This document shows positions 62,180 through 64,000 of a stretch of DNA of 64,000 bases, in pieces. Source of the stretch: Lentilitoribacter sp. Alg239-R112 (GTDB lineage: Bacteria > Pseudomonadota > Alphaproteobacteria > Rhizobiales > Rhizobiaceae); assembly GCF_900537175.1 (NCBI RefSeq), contig NZ_LS999833.1, positions 682,001-746,000 on the forward strand, read 5' to 3'. Both the position numbers and the translations under genes were made by a program. The notes beneath the pieces were generated by a model. It made no database searches, had not been told where the DNA came from, and saw nothing but the letters and a program-made list of their open reading frames with translations. Position 1 is the stretch's first letter. Every line of letters starts with the position of its first letter.

Positions 62180-62208
62180 GCAGGTCGCAACTAAATATCG
62201 CGACCTGC
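62180..62208 (-). terminator. Intercistronic hairpin between binding protein and permease genes
   Basis: Nine-pair perfect stem GCAGGTCGC / GCGACCTGC with an 11-base loop, in the 73-bp gap after the binding protein gene, followed on the minus strand by TTTAAACTTT. Such elements in ABC operons protect the upstream binding protein mRNA or end part of the transcripts. Confidence 0.7.
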
Positions 62209-62219
62209 ATATATTTATT

Positions 62220-63479
62220 TTACTGTTGTGGCTTATACCAAGAAGCCAGACCGTCTTGCAGACGCTTACCAGCATCTTCAGGGCTTTCTGTTCCCTTGAT
62301 TGTTGCGACAGAAGCGTTCCAAGTTTCGTTCTCTAGATTTGGCTCACCACGAGACAAAATTTGATATGTTGAACGGATACTTGAGTTACATTTCTCGCGC
62401 CATGAAATAAATTCCTGAGCAAGTGGATCTTCTAGCGTTACCGGTTCGCTTGAAAGCGGGAAGAAGCCAGGTAGTGCATTTGCGTAAAGGCTTGCAAATT
62501 CAGAAGTTGCCACCCAATTTAGGAATGTTTTTGCTGCTTCTGCATTTGGTGATGCTGCGTTCATGCCGATGCCAATATCTGTGTGATCGGAAATGTAGCA
62601 CTCGTCACCTGATTTTGGCACAGGTGGATTAAACGCACCCATTTCAAAATCTGCATTTGCATTAAAGCCCGTAATTTCCCATGAACCTGCAGGATATACT
62701 GCAGCACGACCAAGTGTGAATAGATTTTGGCTATCAGGGTAAGTCTGAGCTTCAAAACCATCACCAAGGTAGTCTTTCCACTTAGCAAGTTGACGATATG
62801 GAGCAACCCAACCTTCATCAGTAAGTTTTTGTTCGCCTTTAATCAGCGCCGTACGACCTTCTTCACCTTTCCAGTAATTTGGACCGATGTTGTTATAACC
62901 CATAGTGGCAGCTTCCCACTGATCATTTGTACCCATTGCCAATGGTGTATAATTACCTTTAGCTTTAATGGCTTCTAGAACAGCGAAGAATTCTTCTTCC
63001 GTAGTTGGAACGCTAACGCCTGCATCAGCCAAAGCTTCTTTATTGTAGATGAAACCATGAATAACCGATGCCATTGGTACACAAAATGGATTTTTTCCAT
63101 CGTCAGTGATCCAAGCGGATTTAGCCACATCAGAGAATTTTGACATCCCTTCAAGATCCGCGAGAGATGCTAGATGTCCTTTTTCATAAAGGCTCAATGA
63201 TGCATCAAATGGACGACAAGTAATAATATCACCAGCAGAACCAGCATCAAGCTTAGAATTTAGTACAGCATTATATTCCGCAGGAGCAGACGGTGTGAAC
63301 TTAACTTTAATTTCTGGATTTTGAGCTTCAAACGCAGGAATGATTTTTTCCTGCCAGATTGTCAAATCATCATTTCTCCAGCTCTCAATCGTAATTGTTA
63401 CGTCTGCTGCAGCAGCAACAGTTGCCATAGCAAGTCCTGTTGAACCGAGTAAAATTGATTTTAAAATTTTCGTTTTCAT
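62220..63479 (-). CDS. Sugar ABC transporter substrate-binding protein
   Basis: About 419 residues. The signal peptide is MKTKILKSILLGSTGLAMAT ending AAAA. The mature protein has the group-1 extracellular binding domain: VTITIESWRNDDLTIWQEKI, AFEAQNPEIKVKFTPSAPAE, YNKEALADAGVSVPTTEEEF, GRAAVYPAGSWEITGF and LNWVATSEFASLYANALPGF. The ATG at 63479 gives the cleaner signal; the frame continues to 63521. The context with MurQ suggests an amino sugar or cell-wall sugar as ligand. Confidence 0.94.
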   Translation of the reverse strand: MKTKILKSILLGSTGLAMATVAAAADVTITIESWRNDDLTIWQEKIIPAFEAQNPEIKVKFTPSAPAEYNAVLNSKLDAGSAGDIITCRPFDASLSLYEKGHLASLADLEGMSKFSDVAKSAWITDDGKNPFCVPMASVIHGFIYNKEALADAGVSVPTTEEEFFAVLEAIKAKGNYTPLAMGTNDQWEAATMGYNNIGPNYWKGEEGRTALIKGEQKLTDEGWVAPYRQLAKWKDYLGDGFEAQTYPDSQNLFTLGRAAVYPAGSWEITGFNANADFEMGAFNPPVPKSGDECYISDHTDIGIGMNAASPNAEAAKTFLNWVATSEFASLYANALPGFFPLSSEPVTLEDPLAQEFISWREKCNSSIRSTYQILSRGEPNLENETWNASVATIKGTESPEDAGKRLQDGLASWYKPQQ

Positions 63480-63541
63480 GTTGACTATTCTCCCTAGTTT
63501 ACGCCCGCAATAGGCTTTCAATGACAGAGCGAATTGCTCTG

Positions 63542-64000
63542 CTATAGCTCTGAAAGAGACGGTCTTAGCTTATGACCGTTTCGTTCAAGAATTTCTGTTC
63601 CCTGTTTTGTGTCTTTTGCTCCACTTGCAAGCAGAACCGCAAGTTTTACATTGCCATCTGCATCCCTAAGTGCTGCGTTAGCAGTTACCTCATCACAATC
63701 AGCAATAGATCTAACCATACCTTGAGCACGTTTTTGCAACTTCAAATTTTCAACTTGCAAATTGACCATATGGCCATCATGAACATGGCCAAGTTGAATT
63801 GCCATAAGAGTGGACATCATATTCAAGGCCACCTTTTGCGCTGTACCCGCGCCCATTCGTGTCGAACCTGCGATCACCTCTGGCGGCGTTGGCAAAAATA
63901 TCGATATGTCAGCTTCATTAAGCAATGGCGTATCAGGATTATTAGCGATCCCAACAACTGTTGCGCCTTCTGCCTTGGCAACTTCAATTGCCCCCAAAAC
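63542..64000 (-). CDS. murQ: N-acetylmuramic acid 6-phosphate etherase MurQ, 5' part cut by window edge
   Basis: The frame is open to the window end, so this is the C-terminal 152 codons of the protein. The region TPPEVIAGSTRMGAGTAQKV ALNMMSTLMAIQLGHVHDG matches MurQ, as do VEVAK-like GAIEVAKAEGATVVGIANNP and the closing LRDADGNVKLAVLLASG. MurQ splits lactate from MurNAc 6-phosphate, giving GlcNAc 6-phosphate in cell-wall recycling. It is the first visible gene of the ABC operon, 62 bp before the binding protein gene. Confidence 0.9.
   Translation of the reverse strand, partial: VLGAIEVAKAEGATVVGIANNPDTPLLNEADISIFLPTPPEVIAGSTRMGAGTAQKVALNMMSTLMAIQLGHVHDGHMVNLQVENLKLQKRAQGMVRSIADCDEVTANAALRDADGNVKLAVLLASGAKDTKQGTEILERNGHKLRPSLSEL

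Noticed and set aside
1..64000. tRNA, rRNA, CRISPR array or insertion sequence
   Set aside because: None was found by eye on either strand. A tRNA could be missed without a covariance search, but the gaps are mostly too short to hold one.

Overview
The window is a 64 kb stretch of low-GC alphaproteobacterial chromosome, most likely from the order Hyphomicrobiales (Rhizobiales), possibly a marine member. The placement rests on gene content: a complete chromosomal gene transfer agent (GTA) head-tail operon, a FeuP/FeuQ-type two-component pair with a small periplasmic protein upstream, a MucR/Ros regulator beside a DnaA-like helix-turn-helix protein and SufE, and proteins of the DUF5330, DUF1491, DUF2336 and TIGR03808 kinds. 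I could not name the genus. I saw no rRNA or tRNA genes, insertion sequences or CRISPR arrays.

Layout. 1-1662: end of a cytochrome c maturation operon (ccmI, then ccmE cut by the window edge). 1735-4323: a three-gene membrane-protein operon (two ABA4-like proteins around an unassigned membrane protein), read divergently from a TetR regulator; the shared promoter carries three copies of one operator. 4325-10870: accessory genes, namely a 56-residue membrane peptide behind a duplicated promoter/leader element, a PQQ-type sugar dehydrogenase, a membrane-anchored alpha/beta hydrolase, an internally duplicated 4-TM protein, a DUF2207 protein, an HD-domain phosphohydrolase and a lipoprotein. 10963-13425: two-component system with its small periplasmic partner.

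13544-27450: the GTA operon on the minus strand, from a putative small terminase through TerL, portal, protease, capsid, connectors, tail tube, chaperones, tape measure and distal tail proteins to the TIM-barrel host-specificity protein. It looks intact, with short spacers and coupled ORFs. It has a clear sigma70-like promoter with an overlapping inverted repeat, a leader hairpin, an extra 56-codon ORF between gp7 and gp8, and a possible -1 frameshift site joining the two tail chaperone frames.

27569-38735: housekeeping and envelope genes (YcgN-like protein, class A penicillin-binding protein, DUF1214/DUF1254 pair, DUF2336 and DUF1491 proteins, a PAS histidine kinase coupled to a peptidoglycan-binding protein, DUF5330, SufE, DnaA-like HTH protein, MucR). 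39016-44954: a seven-gene Mrp-type cation/proton antiporter operon. 45129-57486: MsrB, oligopeptidase B, two tandem TadG-like von Willebrand factor A proteins, superoxide dismutase, a HerA-like ATPase, a Tat-exported beta-helix protein, a rhizobial-type asparaginase and an O-antigen ligase-like protein. 57520-64000: a sugar ABC transporter operon that starts with a MurQ-like etherase (cut by the edge) and also encodes a Gfo/Idh/MocA oxidoreductase and CutC, which suggests amino-sugar or cell-wall sugar uptake.

The best leads are the GTA control region and its non-canonical small ORFs, the TetR/ABA4 operator array, the duplicated leader with a possible LexA box before a membrane microprotein, and several perfect palindromes in promoter regions. 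All coordinates and motifs were read by eye; no database search was possible.
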